DNA from: Chthoniobacterales bacterium
Lineage (GTDB): Bacteria > Verrucomicrobiota > Verrucomicrobiia > Chthoniobacterales > UBA10450
Reading direction: 5' to 3'
Length of the DNA: 34,765 bases
Assembly: GCA_013697365.1 (NCBI GenBank)
Contig: JACCXA010000036.1
Span: forward strand, 1-34,765
Shown here: one piece after another, positions 17,084 to 24,783 of the stretch
Layout: each line of letters starts with the position of its first letter
Position numbering within the stretch: position 1 is the first letter of the stretch
Notes under the pieces: generated by a model
What the model was told of the DNA's origin: nothing
The model's database searches: none
What the model saw: the letters and a program-made list of their open reading frames with translations, nothing else
Made by a program: the position numbers and the translations under genes

Positions 17084-17112
17084 TCAGTGTTCGATGCTGG
17101 ATGTTCGATATT
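17038..17112. repeat. GTTCGAT-unit palindromic repeat
   Basis: A 12-bp perfect inverted repeat, TGAACATCGAAC (17042-17053) and GTTCGATGTTCA (17075-17086), is followed by two more GTTCGAT units at 17089 and 17103. Translated in several frames the unit gives runs such as SNTEHRT and SKFDVQC. From memory these recur in hypothetical proteins from Verrucomicrobiota-type genomes, which marks a dispersed repeat. The left-hand gene (epimerase) ends inside it. Confidence 0.65.
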
Positions 17113-18064
17113 CTGCCGGGGCTCTTTCTTCCAGGAACCAATCGACAAAGAGCGGCAACCCCACGCTAAGCGGAGTGGCCGGTTGGTAACCGAGGAGCCT
17201 CCGCGCCTTTGAGATATCCGCGCACGTCATCGGCACATCGCCGGGTTGTTCGGGTAAAAGATTGATCTCCGCCTTGCGCCCGAGCGCGTCTTCGATCGCT
17301 TCGATCAGCGCCCGCAGCTCGATCGTCTCGCTTTCACCGAGATTGAAGATGTCGAAAAGGGGACCGTCGTATCGCAGAGCGGCCATTACGCCCTGCACAA
17401 TGTCGTCCACATGAGTGTAGTCTCGGCGGGTCGTGCCATCGCCATATTGATCGATGGGGACGCCGGTCAGGATTCGCTTCGTGAATTGGTGGATCGCAAG
17501 ATCAGGCCGCTGCCGCGCGCCGTATACTGTGAAAAAACGCAGCGCCACCACTCTCATTTTGTAGAGATGCGAGAACGTAGAACAGAGAAACTCCCCGGCG
17601 ATCTTGCTTGCGGCGTAAGGGCTGATCGTCTGCGTGAGGTGAAGATCTTCGGAGAACGGCGCCGTCTTTGCGAGGCCGTAAACCGAGGAACTGGAGGCGA
17701 AGATGAATCGCTCGATCCCGGCGAAGTGCGCTGCTTCCAGCAGGTGCAATGTTCCGCCGACATTGGTGTCGTAATAAAGCTGCGGTTGCTGGATGGACGG
17801 CCGCACCCCGGCTCGCGCCGCCATGTGTGCGATCACATCAAACCGCTCGCGCTGGAACAACGCGCGAACCGCTTCCCCATTTCGCAGGTCAATCTCATGA
17901 ACCTGCACGTCCCGCGCGACGCCTGCCAGATTGGCGCGCTTGATCTCGGGGTCGTAAAAGTCATTGAAGTCATCGAGAATTGCGACTTCGTGACCGGCAG
18001 CGAGCAGTTCCTCCACAAGATGCGAACCGATAAACCCCGCGCCGCCCGTGACCAGAGTTCGCAT
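17084..18064 (-). CDS. NAD-dependent sugar-nucleotide epimerase (UDP-glucuronate 4-epimerase-like)
   Basis: Extended short-chain dehydrogenase of 326 residues, probably epimerising a UDP-sugar for envelope polysaccharide. It shows TGGAGFIGSH (6-15), LDDFNDFYDP (30-39, typical of UDP-glucuronate 4-epimerases), SSSSVYG (124-130), and the catalytic Tyr150/Lys154 in SPYAASKIAGE. FFTVYGARQRPDLAIHQF and the substrate loop RRDYTHVDDIV follow. The final ten residues (EYRTSSIEH region) and the TGA are encoded by the GTTCGAT-unit repeat, so the original C-terminus was probably replaced. Start is ATG 18064. It is divergent from an M23 peptidase gene, with no other sugar genes adjacent. Confidence 0.9.
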   Translation of the reverse strand: MRTLVTGGAGFIGSHLVEELLAAGHEVAILDDFNDFYDPEIKRANLAGVARDVQVHEIDLRNGEAVRALFQRERFDVIAHMAARAGVRPSIQQPQLYYDTNVGGTLHLLEAAHFAGIERFIFASSSSVYGLAKTAPFSEDLHLTQTISPYAASKIAGEFLCSTFSHLYKMRVVALRFFTVYGARQRPDLAIHQFTKRILTGVPIDQYGDGTTRRDYTHVDDIVQGVMAALRYDGPLFDIFNLGESETIELRALIEAIEDALGRKAEINLLPEQPGDVPMTCADISKARRLLGYQPATPLSVGLPLFVDWFLEERAPAEYRTSSIEH

Positions 18065-18136
18065 CGCGCGAGCGTAAAGATAAACCTGAAACGGAGCAAG
18101 GGTAGAACCAGCGCAGGCACTTCCTTCGCCTTATTA

Positions 18137-18775
18137 ATGATCTTCGTGCTGGCGATAGGGGCCGGATTATATTTTCGGTTCGGTCGTGAGACATCGCGCC
18201 TTGGCAGCTTGGAACCGGCCTTCCGCCTCCCGTCGCCATTCGACTTGGCTTCTTTACCAGCTGCGCAACGCTTCGACTTCCCGATCGGAAGCCAACAAGG
18301 CGCGCTCGCCTACAATGCGCAACCCTTCACCGAAAATCGCCACCTGGGCGATGACCTCAACGGTATCGGAGGGGAAAATAGTGATCTCGGCGATCCGGTC
18401 TTTGCTGTCGCCGACGGTCGCGTCATATGGGCGGGGGAAGGGGGACCCGGCTGGGGCAACGTTGTCATCATCCTCCACGCCTACGAGGAGAATGGGGTGC
18501 GGAGATATGTGCAGTCCTACTACGCGCACCTCGAAACGGTCATGACGGAATTGCACACGGATACTCGACGCGGCGAACAAATCGGGACGATCGGAAGCGC
18601 GGGCGGACGTTACCTGGCGCACCTGCATTTCGAGATGCGGGAATTCATCACGCCATTCATCGGACCTGGCTACCGCGAAGAGACGAGCGGCTGGATCAAC
18701 CCGAGTGAGTTCATTCAGCAACACCGCGGCGCCCCGGAAGATGATGTAGGCCGAGACGCCGCCCAGCCGTTGTAG
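18137..18775 (+). CDS. M23-family (LytM) peptidase, membrane-anchored
   Basis: Putative periplasmic peptidoglycan endopeptidase or LytM-type regulator, 212 residues from ATG 18137. A short N-terminal hydrophobic segment (MIFVLAIGAGLYF) would anchor it in the inner membrane. The frame is open far upstream, and a CTG at about 18088 would give a longer anchor (SFALLMIFVLAIGAGLYF), so the start is uncertain. Zinc-site residues are present: HLGDD (His69, Asp73), then YYAHL (His131) and HLHFE (His162/His164), so the site looks catalytic rather than degenerate. GDPVFAVADGRVIWAG and GEQIGTIGSAG are typical M23 strands. The TAG stop lies in a palindrome shared with the convergent gene. Confidence 0.85.
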   Translation: MIFVLAIGAGLYFRFGRETSRLGSLEPAFRLPSPFDLASLPAAQRFDFPIGSQQGALAYNAQPFTENRHLGDDLNGIGGENSDLGDPVFAVADGRVIWAGEGGPGWGNVVIILHAYEENGVRRYVQSYYAHLETVMTELHTDTRRGEQIGTIGSAGGRYLAHLHFEMREFITPFIGPGYREETSGWINPSEFIQQHRGAPEDDVGRDAAQPL

Positions 18776-18789
18776 GGGGAGCCCCTACA
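18771..18789. terminator. Bidirectional hairpin holding both convergent stop codons
   Basis: TGTAGGGG (18771-18778) pairs perfectly with CCCCTACA (18782-18789) around a three-base GAG loop. The TAG of the M23 gene (18773-18775) and the TAG of the glycosylase gene (18785-18787, read on minus) are the same positions of the two arms. There is no T-tract on either side, so a terminator role is plausible but not certain. Confidence 0.55.
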
Positions 18790-19429
18790 GCTTCGTCAGC
18801 GAGCGCCCGGCGCCTACCACGTTCGGCAGATCAAGCGCGCGCCAAAAGTACCAGGCCGCCACCGAACGATACGGCCGCCACTTGTCACCGATCCGCTCAA
18901 ACTCCTTCGGCTTCGGCAATTTTCTTTTTCCGAAGGTTTTCGCGTAACCTTTCTGCACGCCGAGATCGGTGACCGGCCAGACATCCAGTCGCCCCAATTC
19001 GAAGAGCAGCAGCATCTCCACCGTCCAGCGCCCGATCCCGCGCACGGCCGTCAGGCGCTCGGTGATTTCCTCCTCGTTCATGCGCGCGAGCGCCGGACCG
19101 GAGGGCACTGTGCCGTCCACTGTTTTCGCGGCGAGATCTTTCAGCGCGGCTGTCTTGCCGCCGGAAAGGCCGCAGGCCCGAAGCGTTTCGTCTGGTGTAG
19201 CGAAGACCTGCCTGGGGTCGAGCCATTTGCGTTTCGGATAAAGAGCGCGCACCCGGCCCCAGATGGTGGCGGCGGCCTTCCCGCTCAGCTGCTGGTAGGC
19301 AATCGATTCCGCCAGCGAATCAAACGGCCTGACGAGCACTGCCTGCCGGGGTGCAAAGGGCTTGGCGCGCGCGATCAGTGCCGCGAAACGCGGATCGCTC
19401 GCTGCCAGATGTTTCGCGGCTGCATCCAT
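18785..19429 (-). CDS. DNA-3-methyladenine glycosylase II, AlkA-like
   Basis: HhH-GPD DNA glycosylase of 214 residues that would excise alkylated bases such as 3-methyladenine. The helix-hairpin-helix LTAVRGIGRWTVEMLLLF (126-143) and catalytic Asp155 in WPVTDLGVQKG are clear, as is FDSLAESIAYQQLSGKAA near the N-terminus. It lacks the N-terminal TBP-like domain of E. coli AlkA and the C-terminal iron-sulfur cysteines of Nth, matching the short AlkA-like class. Start is ATG 19429. It is a single gene, convergent with the M23 peptidase and divergent from an outer-membrane protein gene 139 bases away. Confidence 0.9.
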   Translation of the reverse strand: MDAAAKHLAASDPRFAALIARAKPFAPRQAVLVRPFDSLAESIAYQQLSGKAAATIWGRVRALYPKRKWLDPRQVFATPDETLRACGLSGGKTAALKDLAAKTVDGTVPSGPALARMNEEEITERLTAVRGIGRWTVEMLLLFELGRLDVWPVTDLGVQKGYAKTFGKRKLPKPKEFERIGDKWRPYRSVAAWYFWRALDLPNVVGAGRSLTKL

Positions 19430-19568
19430 TTCACGAATCTCTTAGCTGGATCGGCGCGCGCTGGAAAATCTTTTCCCTTGCGACAGAACATCCCTTCGCG
19501 AACGCCCCCTTCCCGTCCCATAAAATCCGATTGGTCGAAGTGCGCCAGATGGCATACTCTCGCCCTGC

Positions 19569-20474
19569 ATGAAAAAACATCTGCTCTTTGCCGCGCTTTT
19601 CGCAGCGCTTTCCTCCACTGGTTCGGGCGGGTCTGTCGAGACGAACTTTGTCGCGGACACGGAAACGGAAAATCCGGCGCTGGATCTCTTTAGCGTCGAT
19701 GCTTCTTACGTTTTCGAGAGCAAACTTTCCTTCGATGACGATGACAACTTTGGCGACCAGGACGCGCTGCAAACCAGCATCGAATACTCCCATCGTTTCC
19801 GTCTGAGCGGCTCGTTATACCTCCGCGCCGGTCTGGCTTATAACCGCTTCGATTTCGGTCAGAGCTCCGCGCCGGTGCCGGACCAATTGCATAGCCTCGC
19901 GGCAATTGTCGGGATTGATTACATGGTGGGCAATGATGTCGGTGCCTTCCTGCAACTGCGCCCGGGCTTTTATGCGGAAGACGATTTTGACGGCGACAGT
20001 TTCGATGTCCCGATCACGCTGGCGCGCATCTGGGTCTTGCAACCGAAGCGGCTCTATCTGCTCACGGGGGTGAACGTTGCCTTCCTGCGCGGGCAGCTCC
20101 CTGTCCTGCCAATTCTTGGTTTGATCTGGTATCCGAGCGATAACTGGAAAGTCTTCGCCGTCGTTCCAGAGCCGCGGATCGTTTACTCGCCCAACAAAAA
20201 CATTGGTCTCTGGCTGGGCGGTCAGCTCACCGGAGGTTCATTCCGCACCGATCACAGCGACACCATTTTCCCGCGCAAACTCAGCGGGGCGCAGGTTGAT
20301 TACTCAGAGTATCGGGCTGGCCTTGGGGTCGATTTCCGCTGTGGCGACGCCGTCACTCTAACGGCGGCCGGCGGCTACGCCATTCAACGCCGCTTCAACT
20401 TCGAACGGGCCGGTGATGACTACGATACCGACCCGGCCCCGTATGCTCGTCTCTCGCTCAAAGCGGAGTTTTAG
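19569..20474 (+). CDS. DUF6268-like outer-membrane beta-barrel protein, copy 1
   Basis: Exported protein of 301 residues with a signal peptide (MKKHLLFAALFAALSSTGSG) and alternating beta-strands such as RLSGSLYLRAGLAYNRFDF, ending in the Phe-terminal strand YARLSLKAEF that outer-membrane barrels use for BAM recognition. The segment VPDQLHSLAAIVGIDY through LQLRPGFYAEDDFDGDSFDVP aligns along its length with the protein at 23880-24782 (VPDKLQSAAVIVGLDT, then LEAKPGFYFADDLEGEDFNVP), so the two are paralogues. I associate the pattern with DUF6268. It is convergent with the ABC-2 permease gene. Function unknown; a porin-like or exporter-linked barrel is possible. Confidence 0.82.
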   Translation: MKKHLLFAALFAALSSTGSGGSVETNFVADTETENPALDLFSVDASYVFESKLSFDDDDNFGDQDALQTSIEYSHRFRLSGSLYLRAGLAYNRFDFGQSSAPVPDQLHSLAAIVGIDYMVGNDVGAFLQLRPGFYAEDDFDGDSFDVPITLARIWVLQPKRLYLLTGVNVAFLRGQLPVLPILGLIWYPSDNWKVFAVVPEPRIVYSPNKNIGLWLGGQLTGGSFRTDHSDTIFPRKLSGAQVDYSEYRAGLGVDFRCGDAVTLTAAGGYAIQRRFNFERAGDDYDTDPAPYARLSLKAEF

Positions 20475-20545
20475 AGCGGTCGCGTCCCCACTGCACATGC
20501 CCTTCACTTACACTTTAACAGACGGGTGTAGTGCATGTCGCCGGG

Positions 20546-21733
20546 TCATTGCTCGATGCGTCTTAGCAAGAACGCGGCGCCCACGAAAGTAACGACGGTT
20601 CCTAGGCAAAGTATCGCGAGGCTCGGGCCATAAAACGCCGGACCGGCGTGGTAAAGATTCACGAATCGAAAAGCACGGCAGAAATGCGTCAGCGGAAATA
20701 TCTCGGAGACGTAGCGAATCGCAGCCGGCAATTGCTCGAGCGGCGCGAAAGCTCCTGATAAGACAAAGACCGGGAGCAGAAAGAAGACGGAGAATTGAAT
20801 TGCTTGCGTTTGCGTGCGCGAGACGGCCGAGATCACCAGGCCGAGCCCGAGAGAGCAGAGCAGAAACACCACGCAGATGACCGCCAGCACACCCGGTTGA
20901 TGGAATTGCACGCCAAAGTGCCAGCCCGCAAGGAGCACGATCATAAGGATTAAGCCAAGCGAGATGGCGAGGTACGGCAGGATCTTTCCAATCACGATTT
21001 CGCGGCGGTGCAGAGAGGTAACCATCAACTGATAGAGAGTTCCCGACTCGCGCTCACGAGCAATCGTGCACGCCATCAAGGTGACGGTGATGAGCTGAAG
21101 AATCAGCCCGATCACTCCCGGGATCACATAGTCGATGAACCGGTCCCGCGGGTTGTAGAGCATCTTCTTCTCGACAGACCAAGGCTCCATCGCAGAGACA
21201 AATTGCTTCCGAATTTCGACGGGCAACTGTTTGGCCATCTCGAAAACTTCCTCCGGCAGCGCATCAATCATTACTTCCCGCTCGTTCATCTGAAAATCGC
21301 CCAGCGATTCTTGCAGACTCCCTTGGAGTTGCTCTGCCGTGCCGGTGTCGCTGCCGTCGAGATGGAATTGCAGCGGCAGCGGTTCCCCGTTCGTTAGGCT
21401 GGCGCTCCAGCCCTCCGGGATGACGAGCCCGCCGCGCACCCCCCGGCCAAGCAGATCCCCCTCGCTACCTGCGGCGGGAGACTGCTGTTCCCAGGCAAAA
21501 GTTTCATTTGCCTGGAGGAGTTCAACAAAACGCTGCGCTTGCGGCGTTCCATCCCTGTCGATCAGCAAGGCCGGAACTCCGGTTCGTTTTCCAGATTCGA
21601 AGGCGTGGCCAAAAATCAGCGTGAAGACCGGCGGCAAAATTAGGAGCAGGAAGAGCACGCGCGGGTCGCGGTAGATGTGCAGGAATTCTTTATAGGCCAC
21701 GCTGGCGATCGCGGCGAGGAAGCTTCGATTCAT
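20546..21733 (-). CDS. ABC-2 type transporter permease
   Basis: Inner-membrane exporter subunit of 395 residues, of the YhhJ/YbhR-like class. TM1 (VLFLLLILPPVFTLIFGHAF) is followed by a large periplasmic domain of about 150 residues, then five membrane segments including YVIPGVIGLILQLITVTLMACTIARERESGT, with the coupling motif ARERESGT, and FFLLPVFVLSGAFAPLEQLP. The ATG at 21733 overlaps the ATPase stop as ATGA; in-frame codons further upstream lie inside the ATPase gene. The large periplasmic domain suggests a partner such as a periplasmic adaptor or outer-membrane barrel. No membrane fusion protein is adjacent. Confidence 0.92.
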   Translation of the reverse strand: MNRSFLAAIASVAYKEFLHIYRDPRVLFLLLILPPVFTLIFGHAFESGKRTGVPALLIDRDGTPQAQRFVELLQANETFAWEQQSPAAGSEGDLLGRGVRGGLVIPEGWSASLTNGEPLPLQFHLDGSDTGTAEQLQGSLQESLGDFQMNEREVMIDALPEEVFEMAKQLPVEIRKQFVSAMEPWSVEKKMLYNPRDRFIDYVIPGVIGLILQLITVTLMACTIARERESGTLYQLMVTSLHRREIVIGKILPYLAISLGLILMIVLLAGWHFGVQFHQPGVLAVICVVFLLCSLGLGLVISAVSRTQTQAIQFSVFFLLPVFVLSGAFAPLEQLPAAIRYVSEIFPLTHFCRAFRFVNLYHAGPAFYGPSLAILCLGTVVTFVGAAFLLRRIEQ

Positions 21734-22680
21734 GGCTGCGTTGGTTTTAGCACGGCATCGTATCCCTGCGAGTAGGCTGTAAAAACGTCTTCCATATCCG
21801 GTTCGACCCAGCGGTCCCCGACCCAGCGCAAATCCGCAAACGGCCATTGCTCCTTCCAGCGCGCGACAAGCTTTTCGGGCTCGGCCGCGTAAAGCCGCAG
21901 ACTTCCGCTCCGCAAGGAAACGCCGAGGATCTCCGGAGAATCACGCAAACGCACCAGCGCAGGCATCACCGGCTCGACGTCGATCTCCAGCAGCTTCGCG
22001 TTGAAACTCGCTTTCAAGGCCCGCGGGGACGCTTTCGCCAGCAACCGACCGCTCTCGATGAAGCCGACCTCAGTGCACCGTTCCGCCTCATCCATGTAAT
22101 GCGTCGTGACAAAGATCGTGATCCCGGCGTTGCTCAAATCGTAAAGCAGATTCCACATCTGCTGGCGGTGCACCGGATCAAGCCCCGAGGTCGGTTCGTC
22201 GAGGAAAAGCAACGGCGGTTCGTGCACGAGCGCGCAGGCGAGCGCCAGTAATTGTCGCATCCCGCCCGAGAGGCTCCCCGCCGGGGCATGACGCTTCGCT
22301 TTCAAATCGGTTAATGAGAGCAAGCGCGTGAGGCGGGCGGGCAATTCATGTCCCGGCACACGGCAGGCGCCGGCAAAGAAACGGATGTTTTCTTCAACGG
22401 TAAGATCGCGATAAAGACTGAAGCGCTGCGCCACGTAGCCAAATTTCGCACGGACAGCTTCTCGCTCTTTCCAGACGTCGGCGCCCGTGATCGTCGCGCG
22501 GCCATTCGTCGGCCGGACCAAGCCGCAAAGCATGCGCATCGTAGTTGTCTTTCCAGCGCCGTTCGCCCCGAGGAAACCGAAAATCGCCCCGCGTTCGACC
22601 GTGAAAGAGAGGTTTCGCACAGCGTGCACGTCGCCATAGCTCTTGCTCAGCTCTTCGAGGGAAATTACGGGGTTGCTCAT
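21730..22680 (-). CDS. ABC transporter ATP-binding protein
   Basis: Cytoplasmic ATPase of 316 residues that powers the adjacent ABC-2 permease. Walker A GANGAGKTT (38-46), Q-loop VAQRFSLY, signature LSGGM (137-141), Walker B LLFLDEPTSGLDP (157-169) and the switch His in VTTHYMDEAERC are all intact. The ~90-residue C-terminal extension (LEIDVEPVMPALVRLRDSPE onward) is usual for drug and polysaccharide or lipid exporters of this class. ATG 22680 is divergent from the exported unknown protein; the 139 bases between them would hold both promoters. Confidence 0.94.
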   Translation of the reverse strand: MSNPVISLEELSKSYGDVHAVRNLSFTVERGAIFGFLGANGAGKTTTMRMLCGLVRPTNGRATITGADVWKEREAVRAKFGYVAQRFSLYRDLTVEENIRFFAGACRVPGHELPARLTRLLSLTDLKAKRHAPAGSLSGGMRQLLALACALVHEPPLLFLDEPTSGLDPVHRQQMWNLLYDLSNAGITIFVTTHYMDEAERCTEVGFIESGRLLAKASPRALKASFNAKLLEIDVEPVMPALVRLRDSPEILGVSLRSGSLRLYAAEPEKLVARWKEQWPFADLRWVGDRWVEPDMEDVFTAYSQGYDAVLKPTQP

Positions 22681-22819
22681 TAAAGATGCGGAGTCGGTCG
22701 ACGCACGTTACGCAACCGCCGCGGTAAGGAAACACCGACGCATCTTTGCCGCGCGTAGAGAGCGCGCGCTGGGTGAGATCGCGCTTGCAAAGGTGATCGA
22801 AGCCGCAAGAGTTCCCGCG

Positions 22820-23845
22820 ATGTCGCCCAGCGGGAAGCTCCTCCAAACCGTCAGGCTCGCGATTCTAGCGATGTCGATCCTCGCCGCGACATCCTCAGCG
22901 CGCGCGGACGCCGTGAGCGAACTAGCCGGTTTCTCGGTTTTTCCGAAAGTCGATCTGGCGCAGTTGAATAGAGGTGATGCCAAACCGTTGCGGAGCGGCT
23001 CCTCGGGAGGCGCCCGTTACCTCGCTGTGCAGACCGCCTATGTGGCCCCTGATCCACCGGCCGAGCTGCTCTCAAAAATGCGCAGCTGGAATCCCAGCCG
23101 GCATCCGGAGCTCAAGGTTTATCTGCACGGCGAAAGCGCGACCGATTATTCGCGGCTCCAGAATGCCCCGAGCAATTCCGCTGTTCGCTATCTTGCCAGC
23201 GCGACTGCCCAGCGTTCCTCCGATCTCCAACTCAGCGCCGCCGAAATGAAGCAACTCTCTGCTGAGGGCACCGATCAGGGCGGAATGTCCGGGGTCATCG
23301 GCAATACCTGGGCGAAAATTCTGAGCGAACGCGCGCGGGCTTTTGCTTCCGGCGGAAGCTCAGCGCAGCCGCCCTATGACAACTCAACTCCTCCCGTGCG
23401 CGTCGGCGAAGAACTGAGCGGACTCCTCCGCGGCCAGGATAAAATTCGCCGGCAATTCTCCGGTCTGCTCGAGGCGACTGGGATTGGACGGGGTGCGGGG
23501 TCGATCAAGCCGGACCTGTATTGGGAGTTGCTGAGTGCGGATGAGAAGGGTGTGCTCACCCTCGGCGCGCACTACAGCCGCGCTGGAGCGGGCGGGATGA
23601 TTCAAACTGCGAACGCGCTCTATTATGCGAGCGGGGGCTATTACGCCGGAATTACCCTCCATCAGCTCTGGCCGGTGGAAGTGGAAGGTCGGGCCTCGAC
23701 GCTCGTCTGGCGGGGCGACATGATTTCTTCTGCTTCGGTCGGGTCACTCCGCGGAATCGAGCGCATCGCGGCGGAGTCCACTATGATCAAAGATATCTCC
23801 CGGGTGGTGTCGTTCTTTCGACGTGACTCAGGCAGCACCCGCTAG
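22820..23845 (+). CDS. Exported protein of unknown function
   Basis: I do not recognise a family for this 341-residue protein. From ATG 22820 it has a good signal peptide: positive n-region, core VRLAILAMSILAATS, and likely cleavage after ARA before DAVSEL. An open frame to 22643 runs back across the ATPase start and is not credible as coding. There are no further membrane helices and no catalytic motif that I can name. The C-terminal part (LYWELLSADEKGVLTLGAHYSRAGAGGMIQTANALYYASGGYYAGITLHQLWPV region) is strand-rich. It lies 34 bases before the second barrel-like gene and probably shares its transcript, so a periplasmic partner of that barrel or of the divergent exporter is a reasonable guess. 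Confidence 0.72.
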   Translation: MSPSGKLLQTVRLAILAMSILAATSSARADAVSELAGFSVFPKVDLAQLNRGDAKPLRSGSSGGARYLAVQTAYVAPDPPAELLSKMRSWNPSRHPELKVYLHGESATDYSRLQNAPSNSAVRYLASATAQRSSDLQLSAAEMKQLSAEGTDQGGMSGVIGNTWAKILSERARAFASGGSSAQPPYDNSTPPVRVGEELSGLLRGQDKIRRQFSGLLEATGIGRGAGSIKPDLYWELLSADEKGVLTLGAHYSRAGAGGMIQTANALYYASGGYYAGITLHQLWPVEVEGRASTLVWRGDMISSASVGSLRGIERIAAESTMIKDISRVVSFFRRDSGSTR

Positions 23846-23879
23846 CTCGTTCTCCACCCAAACCTCCGCGCCTCATACT

Positions 23880-24782
23880 ATGGTAAAGTTTTTCCGCCTC
23901 CTCTATCTCGTCTCGCTTGCCACCACGCCAGCTTTCGCCGGGATGCTCGAAGCCCCCGTCGAGAATGGCGATGGCGATCCGCTTGCGATTGAATTCGATT
24001 TCCAAGGTGCCTACGTCGGTGAAGGGGATGTGGAACGCGGATCGCGCGCGATCAATAATTTCGAGGAATGGAATTTTCTCGGGCGATTGCTCATTCTGCC
24101 GCGCACAAAGATCGGGATTCTCCGGCTCGGTGCCGAATACGAAATCTACGATTTCGACATTTCTGAAGGCGCGCAGGTGCCGGATAAGTTGCAGTCGGCC
24201 GCGGTGATCGTCGGATTGGACACAAAGTTCTCCGATTCGTTTCTCATCCGATTGGAAGCCAAGCCGGGTTTCTATTTCGCGGACGATCTGGAAGGAGAGG
24301 ATTTCAACGTTCCATTCATCATTGGCGGGACTTATCTCTACAGCTCGACGTTGCAGTTTGTTTTCGGCGTCGGTGTCGATCTGGAAGGCCAGTATCCGAT
24401 CCTGCCCGGTGGTGGCGTGCGTTGGAAATTTGCCCCGCAATGGGTCTTGAACGCGACTCTCCCCACTCCGCGGCTGGAATATGAATTTAACCGCAACCTG
24501 ACGATCTATGCGGGAGCTGAGCTTCGTTCGAAAAGTTTCCGCGTGGACGATGACTTTGTCGGTGATGCCAGCGAGCCGGGCAACCTGAACAACGCCATCC
24601 TCAGCTACACGGAGGTTCGCACTGGCGCGGGTCTCGTTTGGAAATTGGGCGACGCTTGCAAGCTCTCAGTCGAAGGGGGTTATCTGCCTTACCGGCAGTT
24701 CGATTACCACCGCGCGGACATCCGCTACAAGTCCGAGGGCGGCGCGCCCTACGGCTCGATCTCGCTCCACGCGGCGTTCTAG
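23880..24782 (+). CDS. DUF6268-like outer-membrane beta-barrel protein, copy 2
   Basis: Exported protein of 300 residues from ATG 23880, with a signal peptide (MVKFFRLLYLVSLATTPAFAG, likely cut after AFA) and a strand-rich body ending in YGSISLHAAF, a terminal-Phe barrel signature. It shares collinear segments with the protein at 19569-20474: LRLGAEYEIYDF, VPDKLQSAAVIVGLDT, AKPGFYFADDLEGEDFNVP, the QYPILPGGGVRWKF region and PRLEYEFNRNLTIYAGAEL. An earlier in-frame ATG at 23823 lies inside the previous gene and would hide the signal peptide. It ends one base before the stop of the convergent HpnA-like gene. Confidence 0.82.
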   Translation: MVKFFRLLYLVSLATTPAFAGMLEAPVENGDGDPLAIEFDFQGAYVGEGDVERGSRAINNFEEWNFLGRLLILPRTKIGILRLGAEYEIYDFDISEGAQVPDKLQSAAVIVGLDTKFSDSFLIRLEAKPGFYFADDLEGEDFNVPFIIGGTYLYSSTLQFVFGVGVDLEGQYPILPGGGVRWKFAPQWVLNATLPTPRLEYEFNRNLTIYAGAELRSKSFRVDDDFVGDASEPGNLNNAILSYTEVRTGAGLVWKLGDACKLSVEGGYLPYRQFDYHRADIRYKSEGGAPYGSISLHAAF

Positions 24783-24783
24783 A

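Noticed and set aside
16369-17148. Long minus-strand reading frame across the RRM/epimerase spacer
   Set aside because: It overlaps the RRM gene in another frame, begins inside the GTTCGAT repeat and has no family-like motif. High GC content and the repeat explain it.
17411-18136. Upstream extension of the M23 peptidase frame
   Set aside because: It is antisense to the well-supported epimerase gene, and the M23 features begin only after 18137.
20475-20545. Imperfect dyad with CATGC and ACAC blocks between convergent genes
   Set aside because: The pairing needs several bulges. It shares TGCACATGC with the miaA leader, but that is too short to claim a common repeat.
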